Shown piece after piece: positions 1 through 8,705 of a DNA stretch of 64,000 nt (positions within the stretch are counted from its first letter, which is position 1; each line of letters starts with the position of its first letter). The notes below the pieces were generated by a model. The model searched no databases and was not told the origin of the DNA. It saw nothing but the letters and a program-made list of their open reading frames with translations. The stretch is from Maribacter sedimenticola. GTDB taxonomy: Bacteria; Bacteroidota; Bacteroidia; Flavobacteriales; Flavobacteriaceae. The position numbers and the translations under genes are program-made. The DNA lies in NCBI RefSeq assembly GCF_900188415.1, contig NZ_FZNV01000003.1, positions 620,001 to 684,000 on the forward strand, written 5' to 3'.

Positions 1-1
1 G

Positions 2-9
2 TACCTTTG
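2..9 (+). promoter_or_regulatory. Bacteroidota-type -7 promoter element before ribE
   Basis: The sequence TACCTTTG matches the Bacteroidota -7 consensus TAnnTTTG and lies 43 bases before the riboflavin synthase start. The matching -33 element would lie outside the window, so only half of the promoter can be seen. Confidence 0.45.
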
Positions 10-52
10 TACTGAATTTTGAATATCCAAAATTACTTAAATTAAACGACAC

Positions 53-637
53 ATGTTTACTGGTATTATTGAAACATTAGGTAAGGTTACCGCTCTTGAT
101 CCCAAAGGCGGCAATTTAGATATCACCATAGAATCTACCCTTGCCCAAGACTTAAAAATTGACCAAAGTGTTGCTCATAACGGCGTATGCCTTACGGTGG
201 TAAGCCTAACGGATACTACCTATACGGTTACCGCAATTGCGGAGACCCTTAAAAAAACAAATTTAGAATTCCTTAAGGTAAACGACCTCGTTAACCTGGA
301 ACGCGCTATGATCCTGGGGTCAAGATTAGATGGCCATATTGTTCAAGGCCATGTGGACCAAACCGGTAAATGTACCGGTGTTAAGGAAGAAAACGGTAGT
401 TGGATTTTTTCCTTTAGCTATGATGCCGCAACCGGCAACCCTACCATAGAAAAAGGATCCATCACTATAGACGGAACAAGTTTAACGGTCGTTAATTCAG
501 GAACAAATACTTTTGATGTTGCTATAATACCGTATACCTATGAACATACCCGATTCAATACCTATAAAGAAGGAACTATCGTTAATTTGGAGTTTGACGT
601 AATAGGAAAATATGTGGCAAAATTGATGCTCAAGTAA
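53..637 (+). CDS. ribE: Riboflavin synthase, alpha subunit
   Basis: This 194-residue protein should dismutate two molecules of 6,7-dimethyl-8-ribityllumazine into riboflavin, the last step of vitamin B2 synthesis in the cytoplasm. It begins with the family signature MFTGIIE and has two tandem lumazine-binding repeats. The first covers about residues 1-95 and holds HNGVCLTV. The second covers about 96-190 and starts at LDGHIVQGHVDQ, with DGTSLTV in it. The length is normal for the family. The gene stands alone: the next gene converges on it and starts one base after its stop. A TAnnTTTG element at 2-9 fits as its promoter. The family call is firm. Confidence 0.95.
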   Translation: MFTGIIETLGKVTALDPKGGNLDITIESTLAQDLKIDQSVAHNGVCLTVVSLTDTTYTVTAIAETLKKTNLEFLKVNDLVNLERAMILGSRLDGHIVQGHVDQTGKCTGVKEENGSWIFSFSYDAATGNPTIEKGSITIDGTSLTVVNSGTNTFDVAIIPYTYEHTRFNTYKEGTIVNLEFDVIGKYVAKLMLK

Positions 638-1723
638 TTACACCTTGATGAAAATTTTTCTTTGATATAGAATATACCCTATTAAACTATAGAATAGGAC
701 CACACTTAACCCATATAATAACGAGGAGGTTTTTAGGGCAAGGAAATCATGGACAAATATATTCTGGAACAACCAACCATGCAATGAGGTCTCCCCTATT
801 TTTATTTGGCCCATTACCTTACTGATAAAGCTAGAAAGAAAATAAATTACGATGGCATTGGCACCTGCATATCTAAAAATAGACCCAAATTCTAATTTTT
901 TTACATCGGTCAAATAGTAAATAAGAGCAAGAATAAGGTTAGCCCAACCTGCGGTGACCAATACAAAGCTACTGGTCCATAAAGCCTTGTTTATTGGAAA
1001 TACAATATCCCACAAATGACCTAATATCAAAAAACTGCCCCCTAGACCCATTAATATTGTAGCCTTCTTTTCTTGATCGGAGGTAAGGATCAATCCCGTA
1101 AATACTCCCAATAATGCACTGGCCATTGCAGGTATGGTACTTAGCAAACCTTCCGGGTCATAATCCGCCTTATAGTTATGGGAACCAAATACTTTTACAT
1201 CTATCCAATTTGCCAAATTATTGGGTGCTCTATCTAAAGTTGAAGCAACACCTTCTACGGGAACAAAGGTCATTAATAACCAATACCCGATCAGCAATAT
1301 TCCGGTAACCCAAATTAACTTTTTCCAATTTAGGTTAATGAACAAAATCGCGGTAAAGAAGAATACCACACCTATACGCTGCAACACGCCGGGAAACCTA
1401 ATGTCACTGAAATTTTTAAAAAATGGATAGTGAATTAAAAATGCTCCCAAGAAAAGCCCCAACGCTACTAACTTAAAGGCCCTTATCGCAATTTTTCTGT
1501 AAGCTTTGGCATCAACGGTTCTGTTTTTATAAGAAAAGGCAATAGATGTTCCTACAATGAAGAGAAAGAAAGGAAATACCAAATCGGTAGGGGTATACCC
1601 ATGCCAATCTGCATGAAGGAGGGGGGCATATACATTTGACCATGTGCCCGGGGTATTTACCAATACCATGAGCAAAATGGTTGCGCCCCTAAATATATCT
1701 ACCGATAAAATTCTATTGCGCAT
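638..1723 (-). CDS. NagX-like membrane acyltransferase (heparan-alpha-glucosaminide N-acetyltransferase family)
   Basis: This is a 361-residue polytopic membrane protein that opens with RILSVDIFRGATILLMVLVN, the typical start of the DUF5009/NagX branch of acyltransferases. The segment HADWHGYTPTDLVFPFFLFIVG is also typical, and its histidine and aspartate are the likely acyl-transfer residues. About ten hydrophobic segments follow. Eukaryotic members acetylate glucosamine ends; bacterial members usually lie in aminosugar gene sets and their substrate is mostly unproven. The gene lies 10 bases downstream of a sodium:solute symporter gene on the same strand, so the two probably form an operon for uptake and modification of one sugar-like compound. 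The substrate cannot be read from the sequence. Confidence 0.8.
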   Translation of the reverse strand: MRNRILSVDIFRGATILLMVLVNTPGTWSNVYAPLLHADWHGYTPTDLVFPFFLFIVGTSIAFSYKNRTVDAKAYRKIAIRAFKLVALGLFLGAFLIHYPFFKNFSDIRFPGVLQRIGVVFFFTAILFINLNWKKLIWVTGILLIGYWLLMTFVPVEGVASTLDRAPNNLANWIDVKVFGSHNYKADYDPEGLLSTIPAMASALLGVFTGLILTSDQEKKATILMGLGGSFLILGHLWDIVFPINKALWTSSFVLVTAGWANLILALIYYLTDVKKLEFGSIFRYAGANAIVIYFLSSFISKVMGQIKIGETSLHGWLFQNIFVHDFLALKTSSLLYGLSVVLFYSLIGYILYQRKIFIKV

Positions 1724-1733
1724 TATATCTCCA

Positions 1734-3545
1734 TTATAGAATGTTTCCTTTTAGTTTGTTCCATGCCTTGACCAATAACAGACCGGCAACAATTGATATT
1801 ACGGTCAATACCATTGCCTGTGTTGTTCTACCGTAAATCCAATACCCCGTAGCAAACATTATGGCATAAATAAGGACTACTCCCAGAAGCATGGCAGAGA
1901 TGCCTGCTGGCACACTCCATTTTTCCTTTGTTCTTACGATTTCTACAGATGCATCATTGGCTTCGGTTACCACTTTGGCCCAACCTGGTCCGCCCGGCTG
2001 AATCTTTTTATAAAATCCACGTAATGTTTCATTGGATTCCGGTTGTGTCATAAAGGTTGCTATTAACCAAATAATAGTGGTCACTACTACAATAAAGATA
2101 TATTCTGACCAATCTGGCAACACCCCGGTGTCCGCAGCAAATAGAAAAGCCCCTACCGGTGTAAGTTTCAATATAATGGAAATTATACCTGATGCAAACA
2201 TCGCTGTAATTTCACTCCAAGCGTTTATTCGCCACCAAAACCATCTAAGGATGAAAATTAATCCAGTTCCCGCACCAAAAGCCAACAATACATCAAATAA
2301 TTGAAGTGCATTTTGCAACAACAAAGCCAATACCGCACTAAATATCATTAAGACCACAGTAGAAATTCTACCTACGGCTACCAACCTTTTTTCCGAAGCG
2401 TTGGGATTGATCTGTTGTTTATAAAAATCATATACAATGTATGAAGAGCCCCAGTTCAACTGGGTACTAATGGTACTCATGTACGCTGCCACCAAAGAAG
2501 CCAAAACTACTCCCAATAATCCGCTTGGTAGTTTTGTCAACATAGCCGAATAGGCTAAATCATGACCTAATTTATCTGCAGTTACATTTGGGAAAGCTTC
2601 CTGTATACTCGCCAAATCCGGATACACGACTATGGAGGCCAATGCAACTAAAATCCAAGGCCATGGCCTTAACGCATAATGCATAATATTAAAAAAGAAT
2701 GTTGCCCCAATAGCATGGTTCTCATCTTTTGCAGCTAACATACGCTGGGCTATGTAACCCCCGCCACCTGGTTCTGCCCCAGGATACCAGGAACTCCACC
2801 ACTGCACCGCCAATGGGATTATAAATAAGGTAATCAATGCTTTTTTGTTACTAAAATCGGGGAGTATGTTCAATTTCTCGGTAACATTTTCATTTGCCAT
2901 TAAAGCTTCTATACCGCCTACTTCCGGAATATTAACCAAATAATAAGCAGCTCCTATTGCTCCTGCCATAGCCACAAAGAACAATAGAAAATCCGTGTAT
3001 ACCACTCCTTTAAACCCCCCAAGGGCACTAAAAGTTACCGTAATCAACCCTGCACTTACGACCGTCTGCCACGGCTCAAGCCCTAACATAATACTCCCGA
3101 TCTTAATTGCTGCCAAGGTAACTGCAGACATGGTAATGACATTAAAGATAACCCCAAGGTATACCGCCCTGAATTTTCTTAAGAAACTTGCAGGTTTACC
3201 ACCATATCGCATTTCATAAAATTCTAAATCGGTATTTACATTGGACTTACGCCAAAGTTTGGCATATACGAATACGGTTAACATTCCTGTAATCAAAAAA
3301 CACCACCATACCCAATTACCAGAAACACCATTGGTACGGACGATATCCGTTACCAAATTGGGCGTATCCGTAGAAAATGTCGTTGCTACCATGGATAGCC
3401 CCAATAACCACCATGGCATTGTACGTCCAGAAAGAAAAAATTCAGAGGAATTTTTGCCTGATTTTTTAGATACATAAACGCCTATGCCCAAGACAAGTGA
3501 GAAAAAAACTATGATAAAGGCATAGTCCAAGGTACTGAGTTCCAT
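1734..3545 (-). CDS. Sodium:solute symporter family transporter
   Basis: This 603-residue inner-membrane protein has about 13 hydrophobic segments and belongs to the SSS family, which couples sodium entry to uptake of sugars, amino acids or vitamins. Family features are the start LDYAFIIVFFSLVLGIGVYVSKK, the SSEFFLSGRTMPWWLLGLSM segment of the first helices, and a long tail after helix 11. It is the first gene of a probable two-gene operon with the NagX-like protein, read away from the TauE/SafE gene; the 80-odd bases between the two starts must hold both promoters. Context suggests a sugar or aminosugar substrate, but this is inference. Confidence 0.85.
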   Translation of the reverse strand: MELSTLDYAFIIVFFSLVLGIGVYVSKKSGKNSSEFFLSGRTMPWWLLGLSMVATTFSTDTPNLVTDIVRTNGVSGNWVWWCFLITGMLTVFVYAKLWRKSNVNTDLEFYEMRYGGKPASFLRKFRAVYLGVIFNVITMSAVTLAAIKIGSIMLGLEPWQTVVSAGLITVTFSALGGFKGVVYTDFLLFFVAMAGAIGAAYYLVNIPEVGGIEALMANENVTEKLNILPDFSNKKALITLFIIPLAVQWWSSWYPGAEPGGGGYIAQRMLAAKDENHAIGATFFFNIMHYALRPWPWILVALASIVVYPDLASIQEAFPNVTADKLGHDLAYSAMLTKLPSGLLGVVLASLVAAYMSTISTQLNWGSSYIVYDFYKQQINPNASEKRLVAVGRISTVVLMIFSAVLALLLQNALQLFDVLLAFGAGTGLIFILRWFWWRINAWSEITAMFASGIISIILKLTPVGAFLFAADTGVLPDWSEYIFIVVVTTIIWLIATFMTQPESNETLRGFYKKIQPGGPGWAKVVTEANDASVEIVRTKEKWSVPAGISAMLLGVVLIYAIMFATGYWIYGRTTQAMVLTVISIVAGLLLVKAWNKLKGNIL

Positions 3546-3632
3546 AAAATGGTTTTTGGTTGATTGTTAAAGATATGTTTTTTTAGGATATTTTTGTCGC
3601 TAATACGCTAAACGTACTACGTGCTACTATCA

Positions 3633-4376
3633 ATGACTTCTGAAATTACCCCAACCGCATGGATCCTTGCTTATGGGGCTACATTTATCATAGGATTATC
3701 CAAAGCTGGCATAAAGGGAATTGCAGTATTGAACGTAACTTTTATGGCTTTGGCATTTGGAGCCAAGGAATCTACCGGTATGGTAGTTCCGCTATTGATA
3801 TTGGCAGATATTTTCGCAGTCATTTATTATAATAGATATACCCAATGGAACTATGTTTTTAAAGTGCTTCCTTGGATGGTACTGGGCCTTTTGATCGGTG
3901 TGTTCATCGGCAAGGACCTTCCCGAGAAATTCTTTAAGATAGGCATGTCCATTATTATTATCATTACCGTTTTCATGATGTATTGGTGGGACCGTAAAAA
4001 AACAAAATCCGTACCTACACACTGGGCATTTGCCAGCTCTATAGGTACCGTTGCTGGTATAACCACCATGGTTGGCAATCTGGCCGGGGCATTCTCCAAC
4101 ATTTATTTTTTGGCCATGCGCTTACCCAAAAACCATTTTATAGGTACAGCAGCCTGGTTGTTCCTTATTATTAACATTATGAAATTACCCTTTCATTTTT
4201 TCGTGTGGGAAACAATTTCGTTCCAATCCCTTTCCTTGAACCTCATGCTCTTGCCCGGTATACTTTTTGGGTTTTTTGCGGGAGTGCGATTTATTAAGGT
4301 TATTAAAGAAGCATTCTTTAGAAAAATGATCTTGGTCCTGACCGCTGTTGGGGCTATTTTAATAATGTTGAGCTAA
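3633..4376 (+). CDS. TauE/SafE family sulfite/anion permease
   Basis: This protein of about 247 residues has seven to eight hydrophobic helices and belongs to the TauE/SafE family of anion permeases, which export sulfite, sulfoacetate or related compounds. Family features are the repeated half-domains and the GLSKAGIKG motif near residue 22, followed later by GNLAGAFSNIYFLAMRLPKN. An in-frame GTG lies 12 bases upstream at 3621, but I prefer the ATG at 3633 because the protein then begins directly before the first helix. No sulfur genes are adjacent, so the substrate is unknown. Confidence 0.85.
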   Translation: MTSEITPTAWILAYGATFIIGLSKAGIKGIAVLNVTFMALAFGAKESTGMVVPLLILADIFAVIYYNRYTQWNYVFKVLPWMVLGLLIGVFIGKDLPEKFFKIGMSIIIIITVFMMYWWDRKKTKSVPTHWAFASSIGTVAGITTMVGNLAGAFSNIYFLAMRLPKNHFIGTAAWLFLIINIMKLPFHFFVWETISFQSLSLNLMLLPGILFGFFAGVRFIKVIKEAFFRKMILVLTAVGAILIMLS

Positions 4377-4491
4377 ACTTTCCTTTTTTATTACAAACAA
4401 AATTGAATAACGTCTGTTTATTTGAGAAACGAGTCATTCCCTACCCTATAGAACCCTTAATTTTATAGCATAATCCAGCCATATATATGCT

Positions 4492-6015
4492 ATGAATATT
4501 ATAGGTAATTTTATTAAGGGGGTCATTAACGTAACCGACAAGATTACCGGTGAGGATAACCCGGTACAAGATCAACAGGAAATCCTGAAAACATTACTGG
4601 AAACGGCTAAGGATACCGCATTTGGCAAAGCATATAAGTTCGATGAAATGCTGAACGATGAGCACATGCAGCAAACCTTTAAAAATCGCGTTCCCTATTT
4701 TGATTATAACCAAATTAATGACCAATGGTGGCAAAAACTACACGAAGGCCAGACCGATGTTACATGGCCCGGTCGCCCAGATTATTATGCGCTAAGTTCA
4801 GGCACCACTGGCAAAAGCAGCAAACGAATACCGGTAACCAATGAAATGATCGATGCTATTAGACAGGCAGGAATAAAACAGGTGTTGGCATTATCCAACT
4901 TTGACCTTCCGGCAGATTTTTTTGAAACAGGTATCTTAATGTTGGGCAGTTCCACTGATCTGGTTGAGCACAATGACCATTTAGAAGGTGAAATTAGCGG
5001 TATCAGCGCAAGCAATATTCCCTCTTGGTTCAGCGGATATTATAAGCCGGGAAAGGAAATTGCACAAATAGACGATTGGGACGAACGTGTTGCAAAGATT
5101 GCGGAAAAGGCTGCCGATTGGGATATAGGAGCGTTAAGCGGAATTCCTTCCTGGATAGAATTGATGTTGAAAGAAGTCATAAAAAAACACAAGCTTAATA
5201 ACATTCATGAAATATGGCCCAACCTAAAGGTATACACCTCTGGCGGAGTTGCATTTGGACCCTACGAAAAGAGTTTTAATGCTTTAATGGGTAAACCTGT
5301 TACCGTAATTGATACCTATTTGGCTTCTGAAGGTTTTATTGCTTTTCAAGCCAGACCCGAAACTGATGCCATGAAATTGGTGACGGACAATGGAATTTAT
5401 TTTGAATTTGTTCCTTTTGATCCCGATTATATTTTGGAAGATGGTTCGTTGGCACAAAATGCCCCGTCATTATCCCTTTCCGAAGTACGCACTGGACAAA
5501 ACTATGTACTGATCATTAGTACCGTAAGCGGCGCATGGCGCTACTTAATTGGTGATACCATTGAATTTACAGATGTGGAACGTGCCGAAATCAAAATTAC
5601 CGGCCGTACCAAGTTTTTTCTTAATACCGTAGGTTCCCAACTATCCGTCAATAAATTGGATGACGCCCTGCAGGAGGTTATGCATACCTTTGATATTGAA
5701 ATTCCAGAATATACGTTATGCGCAAAAAAATATAAGGATGGTTTTTATCATACATGGTATCTGGGGACAACCGCAACCATAGATCCCAAGAAAGTGGCCA
5801 AAAAACTGGATGACTCCTTAAAAGAAGCGAATAAAAACTATACAGTAGCCCGGTCAAAGGCATTGAAAGGAGTAAAAGTATTTATAGTAGAACCAGAAAT
5901 TTTCTACGAATGGAACGATGTTAATAAAAAGAAGGGCGGACAGGTAAAAATGGAGCGAGTAATGAATGAGGAGAAATTTGCCCAATGGGAAGATTTTGTG
6001 GACAAGCAAAGCTAA
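4492..6015 (+). CDS. GH3 family adenylate-forming protein
   Basis: This 507-residue cytoplasmic protein belongs to the GH3 superfamily, known from plant enzymes that join amino acids to jasmonate or auxin through an acyl-adenylate. The visible motifs are the ATP-binding loop YALSSGTTGKSSKRIPVT near residues 103-120, the YLASEGFI segment that contacts the nucleotide near 281-288, and a C-terminal domain with the ITGRTKFFLNTVGSQLS hinge near 365-381. Bacterial members are common in Bacteroidota, but their acid and amine substrates are not established. The gene stands alone between the TauE/SafE gene and a converging peptidase gene. The family is clear and the reaction is inferred. Confidence 0.85.
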   Translation: MNIIGNFIKGVINVTDKITGEDNPVQDQQEILKTLLETAKDTAFGKAYKFDEMLNDEHMQQTFKNRVPYFDYNQINDQWWQKLHEGQTDVTWPGRPDYYALSSGTTGKSSKRIPVTNEMIDAIRQAGIKQVLALSNFDLPADFFETGILMLGSSTDLVEHNDHLEGEISGISASNIPSWFSGYYKPGKEIAQIDDWDERVAKIAEKAADWDIGALSGIPSWIELMLKEVIKKHKLNNIHEIWPNLKVYTSGGVAFGPYEKSFNALMGKPVTVIDTYLASEGFIAFQARPETDAMKLVTDNGIYFEFVPFDPDYILEDGSLAQNAPSLSLSEVRTGQNYVLIISTVSGAWRYLIGDTIEFTDVERAEIKITGRTKFFLNTVGSQLSVNKLDDALQEVMHTFDIEIPEYTLCAKKYKDGFYHTWYLGTTATIDPKKVAKKLDDSLKEANKNYTVARSKALKGVKVFIVEPEIFYEWNDVNKKKGGQVKMERVMNEEKFAQWEDFVDKQS

Positions 6016-6022
6016 TCAAACC

Positions 6023-6628
6023 TTATTCAACTATTTCATCCTTATCGCGCTCTTCCACCAAGAGCATTATCTCTTCTGGCGAAAGATAAAAGTTTTTAAT
6101 ACGCTCTACATATTTTGGTGCTAACCCTGCTTTTTCAAGAATAAACTCCTTAGTGGCCAATATATAGGTTTCCATACCGTGGTTTACCGCAAACGAATCT
6201 GCCCTACGTTCCGCTTCCCTAATGTACTTTTTTGAGGTGAGGTAACTAAATCCAAAACCTATTAAATTAAAACCACTACGCTTTTGAAAATCCATGATAT
6301 GTCCTAATTCATGGCCTAGCCAACCGATCATTATCTTGGCCGGCATGTCTTTGGTATAATACACAGAATCGGCAATGTTTATTTTTTCGCTGATCAATAT
6401 TTTATAGGACCTATTTTTTTTTGATTTGAAAATGCTGGAGAATTTAGGTTGCGCCTGCATGGTAGATTTTTTAATGTTCTTCTTGAACTTGAATTCTATT
6501 GCAGTATCTTCCAGTTCCGGATAATGTGCCAAAGCAATTTTTGCTTCTTCTAGTATTTCATTGGGTATTTTGTGCTGTGCGTTTGCCGCCATAGGTATGC
6601 CTAATATTAAAAGGAATAAAATTTTCAA
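6023..6628 (-). CDS. Secreted small zinc metalloprotease-like protein with HELGH motif
   Basis: This 201-residue protein starts with a typical signal peptide (MKILFLLILGIPMAANAQ) and so is exported. Its only recognisable motif is GHELGHIMDF near residues 105-114, the HExxH zinc site of gluzincin or M48-like peptidases, followed about 30 residues later by REAERRADSFAV, which can supply the third zinc ligand (Glu) and resembles the ExxxxAD motif of M48 enzymes. There is no transmembrane segment after the signal. It lies 18 bases downstream of the cardiolipin synthase gene on the same strand and may share its transcript. Substrate unknown. Confidence 0.65.
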   Translation of the reverse strand: MKILFLLILGIPMAANAQHKIPNEILEEAKIALAHYPELEDTAIEFKFKKNIKKSTMQAQPKFSSIFKSKKNRSYKILISEKINIADSVYYTKDMPAKIMIGWLGHELGHIMDFQKRSGFNLIGFGFSYLTSKKYIREAERRADSFAVNHGMETYILATKEFILEKAGLAPKYVERIKNFYLSPEEIMLLVEERDKDEIVE

Positions 6629-6646
6629 GTTGTATAATTTGCTTTG

Positions 6647-8071
6647 TTATAATAAGGGACTGAAGAATTTGGCAAGACCTTCCAAAAATTTACTGAATGC
6701 AGATCTTTTTTTAAAGGAATCCAATTCCAATTTTACCTCTGCCTTGCAATGAGACATAAAAAATTTTTCTATCTCCCCTGCCTTTTTATCGTCATATAAA
6801 ATGGCGTTGGTCTCAAAATTATGCTCAAAACTTCTATAGTCAAAATTTCCTGACCCCACGGATACGATTTCACTATCTATAATAATAACTTTACTATGGG
6901 AGAAATCAGGTCTTAGATAAATATGCGTTCCTACTTCCAATAAATTTTCAAAGGTTGAAAACATGCTGTATTGTGCCAAAAGCGAATCAGATTTTCTTGG
7001 GGTAAGCAATGTTACCTTAACCCCACTAAGTGCTGCAATCCTTAACGCCTCCAAGACAGGTTCACCTGGTATAAAATAAGGATTGGCTATACAAATACTT
7101 TCCTTGGCAATATTGATCATGGCCAAATATTGTTGCATTATTGCGGGGTATCTTGAATCAGGACCGCTTGAGATTACCTGTGCAACTGTCTCTCCTTGGG
7201 GTGCTATTTTTGGAAAATATTTATCCTGTAACAACAGTTCTTCCTTACCTGCAAAATGATAATCCTTTACAAATATGCGTTGTAAACTGTTTACTGCCGG
7301 ACCGTTAATCTGTATATGCAAATCCTGCCATATACCTAGTTCAGAAACCGGCTTCATATATTTATCGGATACATTGAACCCTCCGGTGAACCCAATTTTG
7401 CCATCCACAATGACAATCTTTCTGTGGTTTCTATAATTTAGGGTAAACAACAGGTTCCCAAATCTTATGGGCAGGGTAGAATGCGCCTTAACACCTATCT
7501 TCCTAAACCGTTTAACGACCTTGCCCCGCATGGAATTACTACCTAATGAATCGTACAACATTCTTATTTCCACGCCTTCCTTTACCTTTTGTTGAAAAAG
7601 TTCATAAAACCGGTCAAGGAGCATGCCGTCCTCTAAAATATAATACTGCATATGTATAAACTCCTTGGCTTCTTCTATGGCCTTAAATATGGCGCCAAAA
7701 GTTTCTTCCCCACTGTTCAACAAGGTAATTTTATTGCCCTCATAAGGTGCAAAATAGCTGTTCTTCCTAATAAGCGAGGCAAGTTTATTCTGCTTATAAT
7801 CCTTAAATTCATGAACACTTTGCTTTCCCCCTTTTAATTCTTTGTAAGTTTCTGAATATAGCCTTCGTTTTTCAGTCTGTTTTAATTTGAACAGTTTAAA
7901 TTTTCGGCGATTGATACCAAAAAGATAATAGAAAAGAGGTCCCAAGAACGGTAATATTATGACCGATAATGACCAACTGATCATCTTGGTGGCCCTAGAA
8001 CCATTAAAAATGATATTGATAATACTCCATAAAGTAACCGTAATATATGCAAGCCAAAAAAGAGTCGTCAT
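6647..8071 (-). CDS. cls: Cardiolipin synthase (phospholipase D family)
   Basis: This 474-residue inner-membrane enzyme should condense two phosphatidylglycerol molecules into cardiolipin and glycerol. Two N-terminal hydrophobic helices (about residues 3-25 and 33-52) are followed by two phospholipase D domains, each with its HKD motif: HRKIVIVDG with His216 and HSKVIIIDS with His392. The length and architecture match bacterial ClsA-type enzymes. A 6-kDa tail after the second motif contains a basic, hydrophobic end. The small HELGH peptidase gene follows 18 bases downstream. Family assignment is firm. Confidence 0.93.
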   Translation of the reverse strand: MTTLFWLAYITVTLWSIINIIFNGSRATKMISWSLSVIILPFLGPLFYYLFGINRRKFKLFKLKQTEKRRLYSETYKELKGGKQSVHEFKDYKQNKLASLIRKNSYFAPYEGNKITLLNSGEETFGAIFKAIEEAKEFIHMQYYILEDGMLLDRFYELFQQKVKEGVEIRMLYDSLGSNSMRGKVVKRFRKIGVKAHSTLPIRFGNLLFTLNYRNHRKIVIVDGKIGFTGGFNVSDKYMKPVSELGIWQDLHIQINGPAVNSLQRIFVKDYHFAGKEELLLQDKYFPKIAPQGETVAQVISSGPDSRYPAIMQQYLAMINIAKESICIANPYFIPGEPVLEALRIAALSGVKVTLLTPRKSDSLLAQYSMFSTFENLLEVGTHIYLRPDFSHSKVIIIDSEIVSVGSGNFDYRSFEHNFETNAILYDDKKAGEIEKFFMSHCKAEVKLELDSFKKRSAFSKFLEGLAKFFSPLL

Positions 8072-8218
8072 CAGTACAATTTTGTTCTACAACAAGATAG
8101 TGTATTTTAAGGTGTAGCTAAACCTCTATAATCGTTTAAGATACTTTTCATTTGATACGAGTTAATTATAGAACTTAGTTGTGACTAATTTTATAAAAAA
8201 GTGATGGGAACAATTGCT

Positions 8219-8620
8219 ATGGACAAAAAACAGATAACGCTATATTATAGCTCATTGAATTCTTTAGGGAAACAGGTAAATGCATATGTTGAATCTTCTG
8301 AAATGGAACATTTGACCATAGATATTGCCAAAACCAACGTTACCGGCACCCAATGGGCCGAACTGGCCGATGGACTGAACAAGAATATTTCCGAATTGAT
8401 AGACCAAGATCATGCCGACTTTAAAAAAATATACGGTGAGAAAGAGGTCAATCTCGACAATGACGGATGGTTAAAAGTACTGGACAAGAATCCAAGTCTT
8501 TTAAAATATCCTATAGTGATACAAGGCAAAAAGTTTATTGAATTAGAAAGTGCATCGGACTTTAAGCAATACATGAAACCTGATAGTGCCGGGTTAGAGA
8601 AACCATATAGAAAAGAGTAG
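8219..8620 (+). CDS. ArsC/Spx-like thioredoxin-fold protein without the catalytic cysteine
   Basis: This protein of about 133 residues has the arsenate-reductase-like fold: an opening ITLYYSSLNSLGKQ strand and helix, a middle helical part, and the conserved late segment NPSLLKYPIVIQGKKF, which corresponds to the NPxLLxRPIV segment of ArsC and Spx proteins. The position that normally holds the redox cysteine (CxxS or NPRCSKS) reads NSLGKQ and the protein has no cysteine at all. It therefore cannot act as a classical arsenate reductase and may bind a partner protein instead. ATG codons at 8204 and 8219 and a GTG at 8201 are possible starts; I chose 8219 because the fold begins right after it. 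Confidence 0.7.
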   Translation: MDKKQITLYYSSLNSLGKQVNAYVESSEMEHLTIDIAKTNVTGTQWAELADGLNKNISELIDQDHADFKKIYGEKEVNLDNDGWLKVLDKNPSLLKYPIVIQGKKFIELESASDFKQYMKPDSAGLEKPYRKE

Positions 8621-8705
8621 ACATCTTTCCTAGGCGTAAATTGCATTGCTAATTTTAACCTGTGGTGCCCAAAAATTCCTAACGTTAAAATAATTGGCAA
8701 TTTGC

